Source: Gemmatimonadaceae bacterium (GTDB lineage Bacteria; Gemmatimonadota; Gemmatimonadetes; Gemmatimonadales; Gemmatimonadaceae). Taken from it: a stretch of DNA of 64,000 nucleotides. Every line of letters starts with the position of its first letter. Positions within the stretch are counted from its first letter, which is position 1. The stretch is from positions 1 through 64,000 of the forward strand of contig JAIEMN010000038.1 of NCBI GenBank assembly GCA_019752115.1, read 5' to 3'. Positions 1 to 9,881 of this stretch are shown here, piece by piece. Below the pieces are notes generated by a model that did not search any database, was not told the origin of the DNA, and saw only the letters and a list, made by a program, of their open reading frames with translations. The position numbers were made by a program, and so were the translations under genes.

Positions 1-1061
1 CGCGGCTTGGCCGGGCGCTCGGCGCGCGGCTCGGACCGCTCGGTTCGTTCCGCGCGCTCGGGCCGTGGCGCACGCTCCGGGCGTTCCGCCTTGGCCGGAC
101 GGTCCGTGCGCTCCGGGCGCTCCGGGCGCTCCCGGTCGCGCTCCCGTCCACGGCGGCCACGCGGTTTCTCCGGTTCGCCATCGATGCCGCGCGAGCCATC
201 GCGTTCGCGGATCTTCTCCCGCAGGCGATCCACCGACAGTTCCGGCGCTTCCTCGCGGCGCTTGCCACCCTGCCCACGCTGGGCGCGGCGTTCGCTCTCC
301 GGCAGCGGTTCGGCGCTCGAGCCCACCACGGCACGACGGCCACGGGCGCCCCACGCCCACTTGAGCGCGCTCAGGGCATCGCGCAGCGCCACCCGGCGCG
401 TTTCGCGCATGCGCACGCCGTAGGTGGGTTCCATCGGCACCGCTTCCACCCGGCGGGCGTGCGGGGCGAGGCGCAGGAGCAGATCGGCGTTCGTGGTCCA
501 GGTATCGCCGGTGACAAGCGGCGCATCGCCCACGGCGCGCATCGCGTCACGGAGCGCGGAGATGCGGACGAGCCGCATCGACGCGGTGGTGTCCTTCACG
601 CCTTCGACGCGCACAAACGGGCGCATGGCCCACTGGGCCGCCTTGAAGAGGCGGCGCACCGCGACCGGCGCATCGGCCACGCCCATGCGCTCGCCGACCA
701 CCAGATCGGCGCCGCCCTCGAAGCGACGCGCGAACTCCGGGACGATTCCCGGCGGATCGGTGAAGTCGCCCTGGAGCAGCAGCACCGCGTCCCGTCGGGG
801 GTAGCGGGTCTGCTGGGCCACATAGCGCAGGACCCGGTCCACGGCCCCGGCGTAGCCGAGGGGCTTGTCGCCGCGGATCACGGTGACCGGCATCGCCTGC
901 TCGTACTGGCTCGCCACATCCGCGGTCGCGTCGGTGCTGGCGTCGTCGTAGACCACGACTTCGTACTCGCGCGGGAACTCGGCGAGCACCGTCCGGATGC
1001 GCCAGAGGAGCACCCCGATGGTGGCGACCTCGTTGTGCGCGGGAATGGCCAGGTAGAGCAC
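1..1061 (-). CDS. Family 2 glycosyltransferase with Arg/Glu-rich tail (C-terminus cut by window edge)
   Basis: A GT-A fold glycosyltransferase, probably acting on a sugar nucleotide or polyprenyl-phosphate sugar at the inner membrane face. The N-terminus reads LYLAIPAHNEVATIG, followed by DDAS at residues 39-42 and QGDFTD near 97-102, the usual nucleotide- and metal-binding positions of family GT2. The catalytic region ends near residue 245. The remainder is a charged tail dominated by RPER/AERP-like repeats that runs off the window, so the true C-terminus is not seen; 353 codons are present. The GTG at 1061 is chosen because the frame has no nearby ATG and this start keeps the first beta strand. 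The sugar and acceptor cannot be told from the sequence. Confidence 0.75.
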   Translation of the reverse strand, partial: MLYLAIPAHNEVATIGVLLWRIRTVLAEFPREYEVVVYDDASTDATADVASQYEQAMPVTVIRGDKPLGYAGAVDRVLRYVAQQTRYPRRDAVLLLQGDFTDPPGIVPEFARRFEGGADLVVGERMGVADAPVAVRRLFKAAQWAMRPFVRVEGVKDTTASMRLVRISALRDAMRAVGDAPLVTGDTWTTNADLLLRLAPHARRVEAVPMEPTYGVRMRETRRVALRDALSALKWAWGARGRRAVVGSSAEPLPESERRAQRGQGGKRREEAPELSVDRLREKIRERDGSRGIDGEPEKPRGRRGRERDRERPERPERTDRPAKAERPERAPRPERAERTERSEPRAERPAKP

Positions 1062-1225
1062 GGGAACCGGTGAAGGGACGAACGCGCCGGACCCAAAAGT
1101 CTGGCGGAGCAGTGTGCGTCCGATAATAACAGATAGGGGGCTCCAAATGGGGCCCGGCGTCCGGTGGTGGGGTATCACCCCGGGCGGTAGGGAAACAGGC
1201 ACCGTTCGTCTTCGGAGATCGCTGC

Positions 1226-1939
1226 ATGATTCTCGCAAATACGCGGGCCCGGCTTGGCCGGGGAGATGCCCAGCTGGTGCTGCGCCTGGTGGCGCAGGGC
1301 TCGGCCCGGGCGCAGGAGCAGGCGGAGGGCACCTTGGCCGACCAGGGGCTCGATCCCCTGCTCGATGATCCGCGGCTGCTCGATGGGCTGCTGCATGCCC
1401 GGCAGGGGGCGCACGCCTCGCTCCCGCTCTTCAGCTACGTGGTGGTGCGGCATGCGCTGCGCCAGTCGGGGGTGGAGGAGCGGGTCATTGCCGACTACGT
1501 GGCGTCGTTGCTGCTGCACTTTGGCCAGCGGCAACGCGCCCGTCAGATCGCCGATCACGATGACGCGACCTACGACACGCTCGCGTCGCTCGGGGACGAG
1601 GTCGAGGCCTCGGATGCCACTCGCAGCTTCCTCGCGCGTGCGCACCTGGGGAACTACGCCCTCTGGCTGAGCGGCCTTTTTCCGGATCACATCGAGCAGC
1701 GGCGCTGGCGGCGCGGTGGGCCGGATCTGGGGTACTTCGAGCAGATGGGTCAGCGGGGGTTCCGCCTGGCCGCGGATCATCGCCTGGCCAATGAGCACGG
1801 CCTCGCGCCGCTGTTCGCCGTGGCGGCGGAGCGCTTTCCCACGCTGCGGGTGGCCCTGAACCGCGTCAGCGACCGGCTGCTGTTTCCGCATGTCCACACG
1901 CCGGAACGGCTCATGCGTCAGGTGCGGGACATGACCTGA
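1226..1939 (+). CDS. Hypothetical protein, 237 aa
   Basis: I do not recognise a family. The protein is soluble-looking, rich in Leu, Arg and Ala, and mostly alpha-helical in character, with no signal peptide or membrane segment. A GGAG motif about nine bases before the ATG supports this start. It is divergent from the glycosyltransferase and is followed 54 nt later by another hypothetical gene in the same direction. The C-terminal half contains several His and Trp residues (for example HIEQRRWRRGG) but no motif I can assign. Third-position GC bias and the preceding ribosome binding site argue that it is a real gene. Confidence 0.7.
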   Translation: MILANTRARLGRGDAQLVLRLVAQGSARAQEQAEGTLADQGLDPLLDDPRLLDGLLHARQGAHASLPLFSYVVVRHALRQSGVEERVIADYVASLLLHFGQRQRARQIADHDDATYDTLASLGDEVEASDATRSFLARAHLGNYALWLSGLFPDHIEQRRWRRGGPDLGYFEQMGQRGFRLAADHRLANEHGLAPLFAVAAERFPTLRVALNRVSDRLLFPHVHTPERLMRQVRDMT

Positions 1940-1993
1940 CGCGACCGGACCGGACCGGTGGCGAGCGGCGGCGGCACCACTCACCTTTCCGGC

Positions 1994-2557
1994 ATGTTCG
2001 ATGACCTTCGCGAGACGCTGCGCAACCTGTCCGGCCGATTGGATCCCGATGAACGCCGTCGCATGACGGCGGGCATGCGGGAGGCGCTCATCCACGCCAA
2101 GCTCGGCATCAAGGAGCTGCAGGCGGCGCTGGCCCTCACGGACACGCGGCTGACGGCGGAACGCACCGAGCTCGACACCGTGCGCCGTCGTCAGGGCTAC
2201 GCGGCGGATATCGGCGATACTGAGACGGTCGCGATCGCCGAGCGGTTTGCGCAGCAGCATGCGGAGCGTGTCGCCGTCCTCGAATCGAAGCGCATGGTGC
2301 AGCAGCAGGAGCTCGATCTGGCGGAGCGCGAGTACGAGTCGATGTCGGTGGAGTTGCGTCGCATCATGTCCGGCTCGGCGCCGCAGGCGTCGACGCCGGA
2401 GATGGACGCCAAACGCGAGATCGACGCGCTGCTGTCGGATGAACCACTCGACCCCGCGGGGCGCGGCGAGGAGCCGCCGGTGCGTCGCACGCGGGCGGAG
2501 CGCGAGGCGGATGCCGAGGCAAGGCTCGCCGACATGAAGCGCCGACTCGGCATGTGA
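1994..2557 (+). CDS. Hypothetical coiled-coil protein, 187 aa
   Basis: A small charged protein beginning MFDDLRETLRNLSGRLDP. The middle part (roughly residues 30-130) is a run of Glu/Arg/Leu/Ala heptad-like sequence (for example RFAQQHAERVAVLESKR) consistent with a long coiled coil. The tail is acidic then basic. There is no signal peptide or membrane segment. A GTG at 1958 would add 12 residues; ATG 1994 is preferred because the extra residues look like noncoding sequence. The stop codon overlaps the start of the outer-membrane barrel gene by one base (TGATG), suggesting translational coupling. Function is unknown; a scaffolding or envelope-linked role is only a guess. Confidence 0.65.
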   Translation: MFDDLRETLRNLSGRLDPDERRRMTAGMREALIHAKLGIKELQAALALTDTRLTAERTELDTVRRRQGYAADIGDTETVAIAERFAQQHAERVAVLESKRMVQQQELDLAEREYESMSVELRRIMSGSAPQASTPEMDAKREIDALLSDEPLDPAGRGEEPPVRRTRAEREADAEARLADMKRRLGM

Positions 2558-4362
2558 TGCGTCCCCGTCCGGAGTCGTGGTGGCGCCCGCGGTGCGTGCG
2601 CCTCGGCTGGCGTGTCGGCGGCGGTGCCGGCTGTGCGGTGGCCCTGTTGGCGGCGACGGCGACGCTCCCCGCGCAGAACGCGCCACGGCCGGCGGTGCAG
2701 TCGAGCCGCGGGCGTCTCGCCGTCACCGGCTGCGCCGGACAGCCGATCAGCGACATCGTGGTCATCACACAGCCGCCGTTCGCCGAAAAGCTGCCAGCGC
2801 GGCTCGAATTCGTGCGCAAGACGGTGCGTGACTTGCACGCGAATACGCGCGAGGAGCTGGTGCGCCGCTTTCTGCTGCTGCGGGTCGGCGACGCGTGCAA
2901 TCAGATCCAGCGCGCGGAATCGGAGCGCATTCTGCGGGCGCAGCCCTTTTTCGTGGATGCGCGCATCCGCGTGTACGATGACGAGAATGGCGGCGTACGG
3001 CTCGAGGTCGAAACCCGCGATGACGTGAGCCTGCTCTTCTCGCCGGTCATCGTGGGGAAGTCGCCGTATCTGCGCGCGATGCAGATCGGCGACGGCAACC
3101 TGGGCGGGGAGGCGCAGCGGGTCGTGGCGCGCTGGCGCGATGGCATGGGGTATCGCGATCGCGTCGGGCTCGAGTACGCGAACTATCTCTTCGGCGCCGC
3201 GCGCAATGAATTACGGGTGAATGCGCAACGCACCGAGTTCGGGTACAACTCGGAAGCGCAGGTGGTCCGCCCGTACTACACCGATCTCCAGCGCTCGGCA
3301 TGGCTGATGAGCTACGGCGCAGCGCGCGAGCCCGACTTCTTCGGCCGACAGAGTGATTCGGCGCGCGTCGTGCTCACCTCCCGTGAATACGGCCAGATCG
3401 GCGGTCTGACGCGTTTCGGCAGTGTGGGGCGCCTCAAGCTCCTCGGGCTGTCGTTCACGCGGGAGCGCGAGCGGCAGGAGCCGAACTGGCTGCGCTACAC
3501 GGATACCGCGCTGGTGCCCGATCGGTCGATAAGCGGCCCCCCGCCATTTCGTGCGCAGAATGTGGCGCGCATCAACGCCCTGTTGGGGCTGCGCGCCATT
3601 CGCTTCGTGCGCGTGCAGGGGTTCGATGCTCTCACTGGTGCGCAGGACGTTCGCGTGGGCGCCCAGTTGGGGCTGATGGCCGGCCAGTCGCTCGCGTTGT
3701 CGTCGGGACTCGATCGTGATCGGTTTGTCGCGACCGGGGTGTACCTCGGCGCCGGCAACGAGAAGTGGTTTGTGGGGGCCCAGGGCATCACTGAAGGACG
3801 CTACGATCGCAACACCGGGCGATGGCGCAACATGGTCGCGAGCGGGCGCGCTGCGTGGTACTTCCGCCCCGCCGTGCGCCAGACGACCATCGTGCAAAGT
3901 GAATGGGCCTTTGGTCGCGACATGGAGAGCCCGATGCAGCTCACGCTCGCCGATCGTGTGGGCGGTCTGCTCGGGCATCGCCGTTCGATCGACGCCGGTT
4001 CCGGGCGCCTCCTCTTCCGCGCCGATCAACGGCTGGTGGTCCCCACGCGCTTCAATATTGCGGATATCGGCTTCGCGGGGTTCGCCGAAGCCGGTCGCCT
4101 GTGGGATTCGCCCACCGTACCGTTCACGGTGAACACCGCGTGGCGCGGCGCCGTCGGCGTGTCGCTGCTCGCGGCGCTGCCGCCGAGCTCACGCCGTCTC
4201 TGGCGTGTGGACTTCGCGCTGCCGGTGAGTGGCGATCCGTACCGGCGCTTTCAGGTGCGCTTCTCCGGGATCGATCGCAGCCGCGTCTTCTGGATGGACC
4301 CGCAGGATGTGCAGTGGTCGCGCGAGCGCACGGCGCCGACCAGTCTGTTCAACTGGCCGTAA
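2557..4362 (+). CDS. BamA/TamA-like outer-membrane beta-barrel protein
   Basis: A predicted outer-membrane protein of 601 aa. Residues 1-40 form a signal peptide ending TATLPAQ. Residues about 60-160 resemble a POTRA-type module (RFLLLRVGDACNQIQ, then ERILRAQPFFVDARI, the pattern seen before Omp85 barrels). From about residue 165 onward the chain alternates aromatic and polar residues in amphipathic strands, as in a 16-strand surface-antigen barrel. It is shorter than BamA (about 800 aa) and has room for only one or two POTRA units, so it is unlikely to be the main assembly factor. It is coupled to the preceding coiled-coil gene. ATG 2557 is preferred; GTG 2554 is possible. Confidence 0.7.
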   Translation: MRPRPESWWRPRCVRLGWRVGGGAGCAVALLAATATLPAQNAPRPAVQSSRGRLAVTGCAGQPISDIVVITQPPFAEKLPARLEFVRKTVRDLHANTREELVRRFLLLRVGDACNQIQRAESERILRAQPFFVDARIRVYDDENGGVRLEVETRDDVSLLFSPVIVGKSPYLRAMQIGDGNLGGEAQRVVARWRDGMGYRDRVGLEYANYLFGAARNELRVNAQRTEFGYNSEAQVVRPYYTDLQRSAWLMSYGAAREPDFFGRQSDSARVVLTSREYGQIGGLTRFGSVGRLKLLGLSFTRERERQEPNWLRYTDTALVPDRSISGPPPFRAQNVARINALLGLRAIRFVRVQGFDALTGAQDVRVGAQLGLMAGQSLALSSGLDRDRFVATGVYLGAGNEKWFVGAQGITEGRYDRNTGRWRNMVASGRAAWYFRPAVRQTTIVQSEWAFGRDMESPMQLTLADRVGGLLGHRRSIDAGSGRLLFRADQRLVVPTRFNIADIGFAGFAEAGRLWDSPTVPFTVNTAWRGAVGVSLLAALPPSSRRLWRVDFALPVSGDPYRRFQVRFSGIDRSRVFWMDPQDVQWSRERTAPTSLFNWP

Positions 4363-4374
4363 CGCAATCAACAA

Positions 4375-4471
4375 ACGGCTCGCACAGGGCCCACAAAGAA
4401 ACACAGAGGGCGCCGTGGAGGCGTGGTCCACGGTGCCCTCTGTGTTTCCCTGTGGTCCCTGTGCGAGCCGT
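4375..4471. repeat. 97-nt imperfect palindrome between convergent genes
   Basis: The left arm starts ACGGCTCGCACAGGG (4375-4389) and is answered by its exact complement at 4457-4471. Inner pairs are CCACA/TGTGG (4391-4395 with 4451-4455), GAAACACAGAGGGC (4398-4411 with 4435-4448) and CCGTGGA (4413-4419 with 4427-4433). That gives 41 paired positions and an 7-nt loop. It lies 12 nt after the barrel gene stop and 14 nt after the POT gene stop on the other strand. It could act as a bidirectional terminator, although neither side carries a T-run. Confidence 0.85.
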
Positions 4472-4485
4472 TCGCCGTGCTCTCC

Positions 4486-6036
4486 CTACGCGGCGCCCTC
4501 GTCCTTCACGCCCGCCATCATGTTGCGGATGGGGATGATCATCGCGGCGATGATCGCCGTCGAGACGAACAGCGCGATCGCGGTGCCGTTGAAGACAATC
4601 GGGGTCTGCTCGAGCTTGGTCGGGTCCACGCGGCCGCCGACGAGGCCGGCGACGAGATTGCCGACGGAGGCGGCGAGGAACCAGATGCCCATCATCTGCC
4701 CGACGTACTGGCGTGGGGCAAGCTTGGTCATGGACGAGAGCCCGACCGGACTCACGCACAGTTCGCCCCACGTCTGGAGCAGATAGCTCGCCACGAGCCA
4801 CCACGGGGAGACGAGTGTCTTACCACCGCTGGCCACGACATCGTTGGCGGCGAACAGCATGAGCAGGAAGCCCACGCCGGCGAAGGCGAGGCCGAGGGCG
4901 AACTTGGACGGGCTGGAGATCTCGAGCCCGCGCTTCGCCATCCACACCCAGAGTGCGGCGAAGATCGGCGAGAAGATGATGATGAACAGCGAGTTGACCG
5001 ACTGGAACCACGTGGCCGGCACTTCCATGCCGAACATGTGGCGGTCGGTGAAGTCCTTGGCAAAGAGCTGCAGCGACGTCGGCGCCTGTTCGAACGCGGC
5101 CCAGAAGATCGCGGCGAACACGAACAGGACGAAGATCACGGCCGAGCGCTTCTTCTCCTGCGTGGTAAGCCCGCCGAAGGCAAAGATGAACGCGAAGAAG
5201 GCGACCGCGATGCCGACGAGAATGAACGTCATCGCGCCGCCGATCGCGAGCGGGTCGAGCGTGATGACGCCGGTGTAGGCGAGCACGAAAACGAGGGCGA
5301 GCACCGCGACACCGGCCGCCGTCACCATCTTCACGGTGCCTTCCCGCTTGGCCTGCACGGCGGGATTGGGGTCGCGCACGATGTCTTCGCCAAGCTTGCC
5401 GAGCAGCTTGGGCGCACCGATCCAGAACGACACGAGACCAAGGGCCATGCCCACGCCGGCGGCGCCAAAGCCCCAGTGCCACCCCACCTTCTCGCCAAGG
5501 TACCCGGTCACCAGCTGCCCGAAGAAGGAGCCGGTGTTGATGCCCATGTAGAAGATCGAGAAGCCGGCGTCGCGACGGGCACCGCCTTCCGGATACAGAT
5601 CACCCACGATCGCCGAGATGTTCGGCTTGAGCAGCCCCGTGCCGCACACGATCAGCACGAGCCCGAGGAAGAAAAACGTCTTGCCCAGTCCGGCGCCGGC
5701 AAAGCCGGACAAGCCGATCGCCAGGTGCCCGCTCGTGATGAGCACCGCGCCACTCAGAATGGCGCGGCGCAGTCCGAGCCAGCGATCGGCGATCCACCCG
5801 CCGGGGAGCGAGGCGAGGTAGACGCACGCGGCGTAGATGCCCACGATGGCCGAGGCCTGCGTGCGCTCGAAGCCGAACCCGCCTTCGTTGAGCGCGGCCG
5901 CCATGAACAGCACGAGCAGCGGACGCAGTCCGTAGTACGAGAACCGCTCCCACATCTCGGTCGTGAACAGCAGGCCGAGCCCTTTCGGATGGCCAAAGAA
6001 GGACCGATCGGTAGACGGTGCGTTGGGGTTGGTCAC
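4486..6036 (-). CDS. POT/PTR2-family proton-dependent oligopeptide symporter
   Basis: An inner-membrane major-facilitator transporter (516 aa) that imports di- and tripeptides with protons. The family signature [10 protein letters not shown] (the ExxERFxYY proton-coupling motif) is in the first helix, followed by [10 protein letters not shown], the MFS motif between helices 2 and 3. About 14 hydrophobic segments are visible, matching the Dtp/PepT family length. The GTG start at 6036 overlaps the stop of the upstream ABC ATPase gene as GTGA. The symporter is therefore the last gene of an ABC peptide importer operon, linking two energetically different peptide uptake systems. The long palindrome at 4375-4471 follows its stop. 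Confidence 0.93.
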   Translation of the reverse strand: MTNPNAPSTDRSFFGHPKGLGLLFTTEMWERFSYYGLRPLLVLFMAAALNEGGFGFERTQASAIVGIYAACVYLASLPGGWIADRWLGLRRAILSGAVLITSGHLAIGLSGFAGAGLGKTFFFLGLVLIVCGTGLLKPNISAIVGDLYPEGGARRDAGFSIFYMGINTGSFFGQLVTGYLGEKVGWHWGFGAAGVGMALGLVSFWIGAPKLLGKLGEDIVRDPNPAVQAKREGTVKMVTAAGVAVLALVFVLAYTGVITLDPLAIGGAMTFILVGIAVAFFAFIFAFGGLTTQEKKRSAVIFVLFVFAAIFWAAFEQAPTSLQLFAKDFTDRHMFGMEVPATWFQSVNSLFIIIFSPIFAALWVWMAKRGLEISSPSKFALGLAFAGVGFLLMLFAANDVVASGGKTLVSPWWLVASYLLQTWGELCVSPVGLSSMTKLAPRQYVGQMMGIWFLAASVGNLVAGLVGGRVDPTKLEQTPIVFNGTAIALFVSTAIIAAMIIPIRNMMAGVKDEGAA

Positions 6037-7028
6037 GGGGGAGACACGGTGGTGGGAGGTTCCTTGATGCAGGCGACGAAGTGTCCCGGCGCCTTTTCAT
6101 CCAGCGGCGGAACGATCTGCGTGCACGCCGCATCCTTGCGGGGATGCGGGCACCGTGGGTGAAACACACAGCCGCTCGGCGGGTTCGCCGGTGACGGCGG
6201 ATCGCCGGGGAGCAGAATGCGCGGACGCTCGGCGCCGGGGACCGGCACCGGCACCGCACTCAGCAACGCCTGCGTGTACGGCATGCGTGGCGTCGCGAAG
6301 AGCGCCTTGCGCGGGGCCAACTCGACAATGCGCCCCAGGTACATCACCGCCACACGATCAGCCATGTGGGCGACAACGGCGAGGTCATGCGCGATGAACA
6401 GATAGGAGAGCCCGCGCTGCCGCTGCAGGTCGCGCAGGAGATTCACGACCTGCGCCTGCACGCTGACGTCGAGCGCCGACACCGGCTCGTCGCACACGAT
6501 GAAGCCGGGTTCCACGGCGAGGGCGCGCGCGATACCGACGCGCTGTCGCTGGCCGCCGGAAAATTCGTGCGGATAGCGCGCGGCATACTCCGGGCGCAGG
6601 CCGACTTCATCGAGCAACCGCGCGACGCGCCGGTCGGCCTCTGCACCTTCGGCCAGCCGATGCACCAGCAGCCCTTCCTTGATCGCCGCGCCCACGGTCA
6701 TCCGTGGATTGAGCGAGCCATAGGGATCCTGGAAGATGATCTGCAGATGCCGGCGCATCTTGCGCAGGGCTTCGCCCTTGAGCGCCATGAGATCGGTGCC
6801 GTCGTAGTGCACCGAGCCGCTGGTGGGTTCGATCAGGCGGAGCAGCGAGCGCCCGGTGGTGGTCTTGCCACATCCGGATTCGCCGACGAGCGCGAGGGTT
6901 TCCCCGCGGGCCACGTCGAAGGACACCTGGTCCACGGCCTTCACGGCGCCGGTCACGCGCTGGAGCAGTCCCGAGCGGATCGGAAAATGCTTGGTCAGGC
7001 CATGGACGGAGACGAGCGGCGTCGTCAC
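6033..7028 (-). CDS. OppF/DppF-type peptide ABC transporter ATPase
   Basis: One of two cytoplasmic ATPase subunits of the peptide importer. Walker A is GESGCGKT (residues 49-56), the signature is [14 protein letters not shown] and Walker B is [12 protein letters not shown]. The C-terminus carries the Cys-containing oligopeptide/dipeptide extension ([11 protein letters not shown] and a later Cys). At 331 aa it has the normal family length. Its GTG start overlaps the preceding OppD-like stop (GTGA), and its own stop overlaps the start of the POT symporter. The substrate is inferred from the family as short peptides; nickel or other dipeptide-family substrates remain possible. Confidence 0.93.
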   Translation of the reverse strand: MTTPLVSVHGLTKHFPIRSGLLQRVTGAVKAVDQVSFDVARGETLALVGESGCGKTTTGRSLLRLIEPTSGSVHYDGTDLMALKGEALRKMRRHLQIIFQDPYGSLNPRMTVGAAIKEGLLVHRLAEGAEADRRVARLLDEVGLRPEYAARYPHEFSGGQRQRVGIARALAVEPGFIVCDEPVSALDVSVQAQVVNLLRDLQRQRGLSYLFIAHDLAVVAHMADRVAVMYLGRIVELAPRKALFATPRMPYTQALLSAVPVPVPGAERPRILLPGDPPSPANPPSGCVFHPRCPHPRKDAACTQIVPPLDEKAPGHFVACIKEPPTTVSPP

Positions 7029-8050
7029 GGGGTCGCTCCGTGCGCGGCCGCCGCTCGGCGCTGCGGTTCATCCACCAGATGGCAGCGGGCGCGATGGGCC
7101 GGACTCACCGGATACAGCGGCGGCACTTCGGTCGCGCAGCGGTCCCACGCGTGCGCGCACCGGTCGCGGAACGCGCAGCCCGAGGACAACTGGCCGAGGG
7201 GCGGCACCGATCCGCTGATGGTAGTGAGGCGCTCCTGTTCCTCACCGAGACGCGGCACGGCGGCCAGCAGCCCCTCGGTGTACGGATGCGACGGCGCGGC
7301 AAAGAGGTCGCCGACCGGCGCTTCCTCCACGATGCGACCGGCGTACATCACGATCACGCGCGACGCCATCTCGGCGACCACACCGAGGTCGTGGGTGATG
7401 AGCAGCAGCGCCATGCCGGTGCGCGCGCGCAGGTCGCGCAGGAGTTCGAGGATCTGCGCCTGAATCGTGACGTCGAGCGCCGTGGTGGGCTCATCGGCGA
7501 TCACGAGCTTGGGCGAGAGCACCAGCGCCATCGCGATCATCACGCGCTGACGCATGCCCCCCGACAGCTCATGCGGATACTGTTTGGCGCGGGTGGGGGC
7601 ATCGGCGATCCCCACCTGCTGCAGCATGCGGACGGCGCGGTCCCACGCCTCGCTCCGCGACGCCTTCGTGTGGACCCGCACGACCTCGGCGATCTGATCG
7701 CCAACGGTCAGCACGGGGTTCAGGGCCGTCATGGGCTCCTGGAAGATCATCGCCATGTGCTGGCCGCGAATCTGGCGCAGCGATTCGTCATCGAGCCCGA
7801 GCAGGTCGCGGCCGTCGAACGCGATGCGGCTCCCGGTGGCCAGCGACCCGGGCGGTGGCACGAGGCGCAGCAGCGAGAGTGCGGTGAGTGACTTGCCGCA
7901 GCCGGATTCGCCCACGAGGCAGACGGTCTCGCCGGCGTCCACGGTGAACTGCAGCGTGTCCACGGCGCGTACCGGGCCCGCCGCCCCCGGAAAGGTCACG
8001 GTCAGGGCGGCCACGCTGAGCAGTGGCGAGGAGTCGGTGGGGGTGGTCAC
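7025..8050 (-). CDS. OppD/DppD-type peptide ABC transporter ATPase
   Basis: The partner ATPase subunit (341 aa). Walker A is GESGCGKS, the Q-loop region reads [13 protein letters not shown], the signature is [15 protein letters not shown] and Walker B is [12 protein letters not shown]. The C-terminal extension contains the four-cysteine pattern [15 protein letters not shown] and RC typical of OppD/DppD. GTG 8050 overlaps the stop of the upstream permease (GTGA) and the gene end overlaps the OppF-like start. With the two permeases and the lipoprotein it makes a complete importer. Confidence 0.93.
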   Translation of the reverse strand: MTTPTDSSPLLSVAALTVTFPGAAGPVRAVDTLQFTVDAGETVCLVGESGCGKSLTALSLLRLVPPPGSLATGSRIAFDGRDLLGLDDESLRQIRGQHMAMIFQEPMTALNPVLTVGDQIAEVVRVHTKASRSEAWDRAVRMLQQVGIADAPTRAKQYPHELSGGMRQRVMIAMALVLSPKLVIADEPTTALDVTIQAQILELLRDLRARTGMALLLITHDLGVVAEMASRVIVMYAGRIVEEAPVGDLFAAPSHPYTEGLLAAVPRLGEEQERLTTISGSVPPLGQLSSGCAFRDRCAHAWDRCATEVPPLYPVSPAHRARCHLVDEPQRRAAAAHGATP

Positions 8051-8889
8051 GGCTCAGCAACGTGGCCCGGCGCGAACCGGTCGCGCAAGGCATCCCCCGC
8101 CACATTGCAGGCGAGAACGGCCAGCAGGGTAGCCATCCCCGGGAAGACGGTGATCCACCAGGCCGTGTCCATGACCGGGGCGCCGTCGCCGATGATGGTC
8201 CCCCAGCTGGCGGTGGGCGGCTGCACGCCCAATCCGAGAAAACTGAGCCCCGCCTCGAGCCCGATCGTGCCGGCGATGGCGAATGTGCCGTTGATGATGA
8301 GGATCGGGAGGACGTGCGGCAGCAGGTGTCGCGCGATGAGGCGGAGGGGGCGCACCCCCGTGGCCCGGGCCGCCACCGAAAACTCGCGCTCGCGGAGCGC
8401 GTCGAGTGCGTCGGCAACCTGACGGGCCGTAGCAAACCAGCCGGTCAGCCCGAGGAGCAGGACGAGCCCCACGAGTGAGAGCTTGCCCGTCACCGCGCCC
8501 ACTGCCAGCACCATGAGCAGGCGCGGTACGGACAGCCCCACGTCGAGCAAGCGGCGCAGCAGCAGCTTCCATCCACCGCTCGCGAGGGCCGTCATGGCGC
8601 CATAGGTGGTCCCCGCCCCGAGCCCGACGAGCACCGAAGCCAGCGAGACGGCGAGTGAGATCTGCGCCCCGTGGAGCACCCGGCTCAGCACATCGCGCGA
8701 GAACGCGTCGGTGCCGAACGGATGCGCGAGCGACGGGGCCTGGCTGCGCAAGGCCAGCAGTCCCAACTGTTCGTTCGGCGGATACGGTGACAGCAGCGGT
8801 GCCGCCAAGGCGACGCCGGCGAGCAGGGAGAGCAACACGATCGCCTGTCGTTCGGCACGTCGCGTGGAGCGGAGCACGGCGGCACTCAC
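8047..8889 (-). CDS. OppC/DppC-type peptide ABC transporter permease
   Basis: An inner-membrane permease of 280 aa. It has an N-terminal membrane segment, then [20 protein letters not shown], which is the conserved FGTDxxGRDxxSR signature of DppC-type proteins, then five more membrane segments. The EAA coupling loop is [19 protein letters not shown]. The chosen start is GTG 8889, which overlaps the upstream permease stop as GTGA. An in-frame extension upstream to 9486 has the wrong codon character and lies inside the other permease, so it is rejected. Confidence 0.9.
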   Translation of the reverse strand: MSAAVLRSTRRAERQAIVLLSLLAGVALAAPLLSPYPPNEQLGLLALRSQAPSLAHPFGTDAFSRDVLSRVLHGAQISLAVSLASVLVGLGAGTTYGAMTALASGGWKLLLRRLLDVGLSVPRLLMVLAVGAVTGKLSLVGLVLLLGLTGWFATARQVADALDALREREFSVAARATGVRPLRLIARHLLPHVLPILIINGTFAIAGTIGLEAGLSFLGLGVQPPTASWGTIIGDGAPVMDTAWWITVFPGMATLLAVLACNVAGDALRDRFAPGHVAEP

Positions 8890-9881
8890 GTGGTGCCCGT
8901 GCGCGGCGCGCCGGTGGCGGTGCGCACGCGCGGATCGACGACGGCGCGCAGCAGTTCCGCCGCGGCCGCACTGGTCGCGGTGAGGGCACTGCCGACCACC
9001 ACGATGCCGCTCACCACCGGGTAATCGCGCGCCATCACGGCGTGCAGCAGCAGCGTGCCGACGCCTGGCCAGGCGAAGACCTGTTCCACGAAGACGACGC
9101 CAGCGAGCCAGGCGGGCAGGAGCAAGCCGGCGAGGGTGACGACTGGCAGTGCGGCCACGCGCCATGTGCTGAAGAGCACGCGCCGACGGGCAAGCCCCTT
9201 CGCGCGGGCGGTCTGGACGAAGGGTTGCCGGAGGGCGTCGTCCATGCTGTCGCGCTGATAGCGCGCAAACGTCGCCACGCCCACGGCGGTGAGCGCCGCG
9301 ACCGGCATCACCAGGTGCGCGAGTCGGTCCTTGAGTTGTGCGAGCGGACCGAGGTACTCGTAGGTGTCGCTGGTCACGCCGTTCGCCGGCAACAGATGCC
9401 AGTGTCGCGCAAAGAGCAGGGCCAGAGTCATCGCGAGCCAGAACTCCGGCACCGAGTACACCACCAGCAGGAGCCGATCGGTCCATCGGTCACGCCGGCG
9501 TGAACGCCACGCCGCTTGCCACACGCCGACGCCCATCCCCAGCAGCGCACTCAGGGCGAAGGCGGGGAGCACCAGCATGGCCGTTGCCGGCAGCGCCGTG
9601 GCCAGCAATGCTGTCACCGGGCGGTGTTCGCTGATCGACATCCCCAGATCACCCCGGGCCAGCGTCAGCACCCATCGCAGATACTGCGTCGGCAGGGGCT
9701 GATCGAGCCCATAGGTCTGTCGCAGCTGCTCGCGCATCGCCGGCGTCGCGGTGTCGCCAAGGGCATTGGCCGCGTCGCCCGGGGCCAGATGCAGCGCGAC
9801 GAACGCAAAGGTGGCGGCCGCCACGGTCACGGCCACCACCTGGCCCACGCGGGCCGCGAGCTGTCGCGCGAGCGTACTCAG
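8886..9881 (-). CDS. OppB/DppB-type peptide ABC transporter permease (start uncertain)
   Basis: The first membrane subunit of the importer. It has an N-terminal helix (VVAVTVAAATFAFVALHLAP, followed by GD, the usual TM1-LxPGD start), then DQPLPTQYLRWV and the EAA-like loop RARGLARRR-type segment (RAKGLARRRVLFSTWR). The start is ambiguous. GTG 9944 overlaps the lipoprotein gene by 67 nt, and GTG 9848 gives a very short N-tail. A CTG at 9881 would recreate the 4-nt stop/start overlap (CTGA) used by every other junction of this operon, and I use it here as a hypothesis. The protein identity is secure; the N-terminus is not. Confidence 0.85.
   Translation of the reverse strand: MSTLARQLAARVGQVVAVTVAAATFAFVALHLAPGDAANALGDTATPAMREQLRQTYGLDQPLPTQYLRWVLTLARGDLGMSISEHRPVTALLATALPATAMLVLPAFALSALLGMGVGVWQAAWRSRRRDRWTDRLLLVVYSVPEFWLAMTLALLFARHWHLLPANGVTSDTYEYLGPLAQLKDRLAHLVMPVAALTAVGVATFARYQRDSMDDALRQPFVQTARAKGLARRRVLFSTWRVAALPVVTLAGLLLPAWLAGVVFVEQVFAWPGVGTLLLHAVMARDYPVVSGIVVVGSALTATSAAAAELLRAVVDPRVRTATGAPRTGTT

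Noticed and set aside
4423-6162. A 579-residue plus-strand frame opposite the POT transporter
   Set aside because: Histidine- and glutamate-rich shadow of a transporter with clear membrane segments on the other strand.
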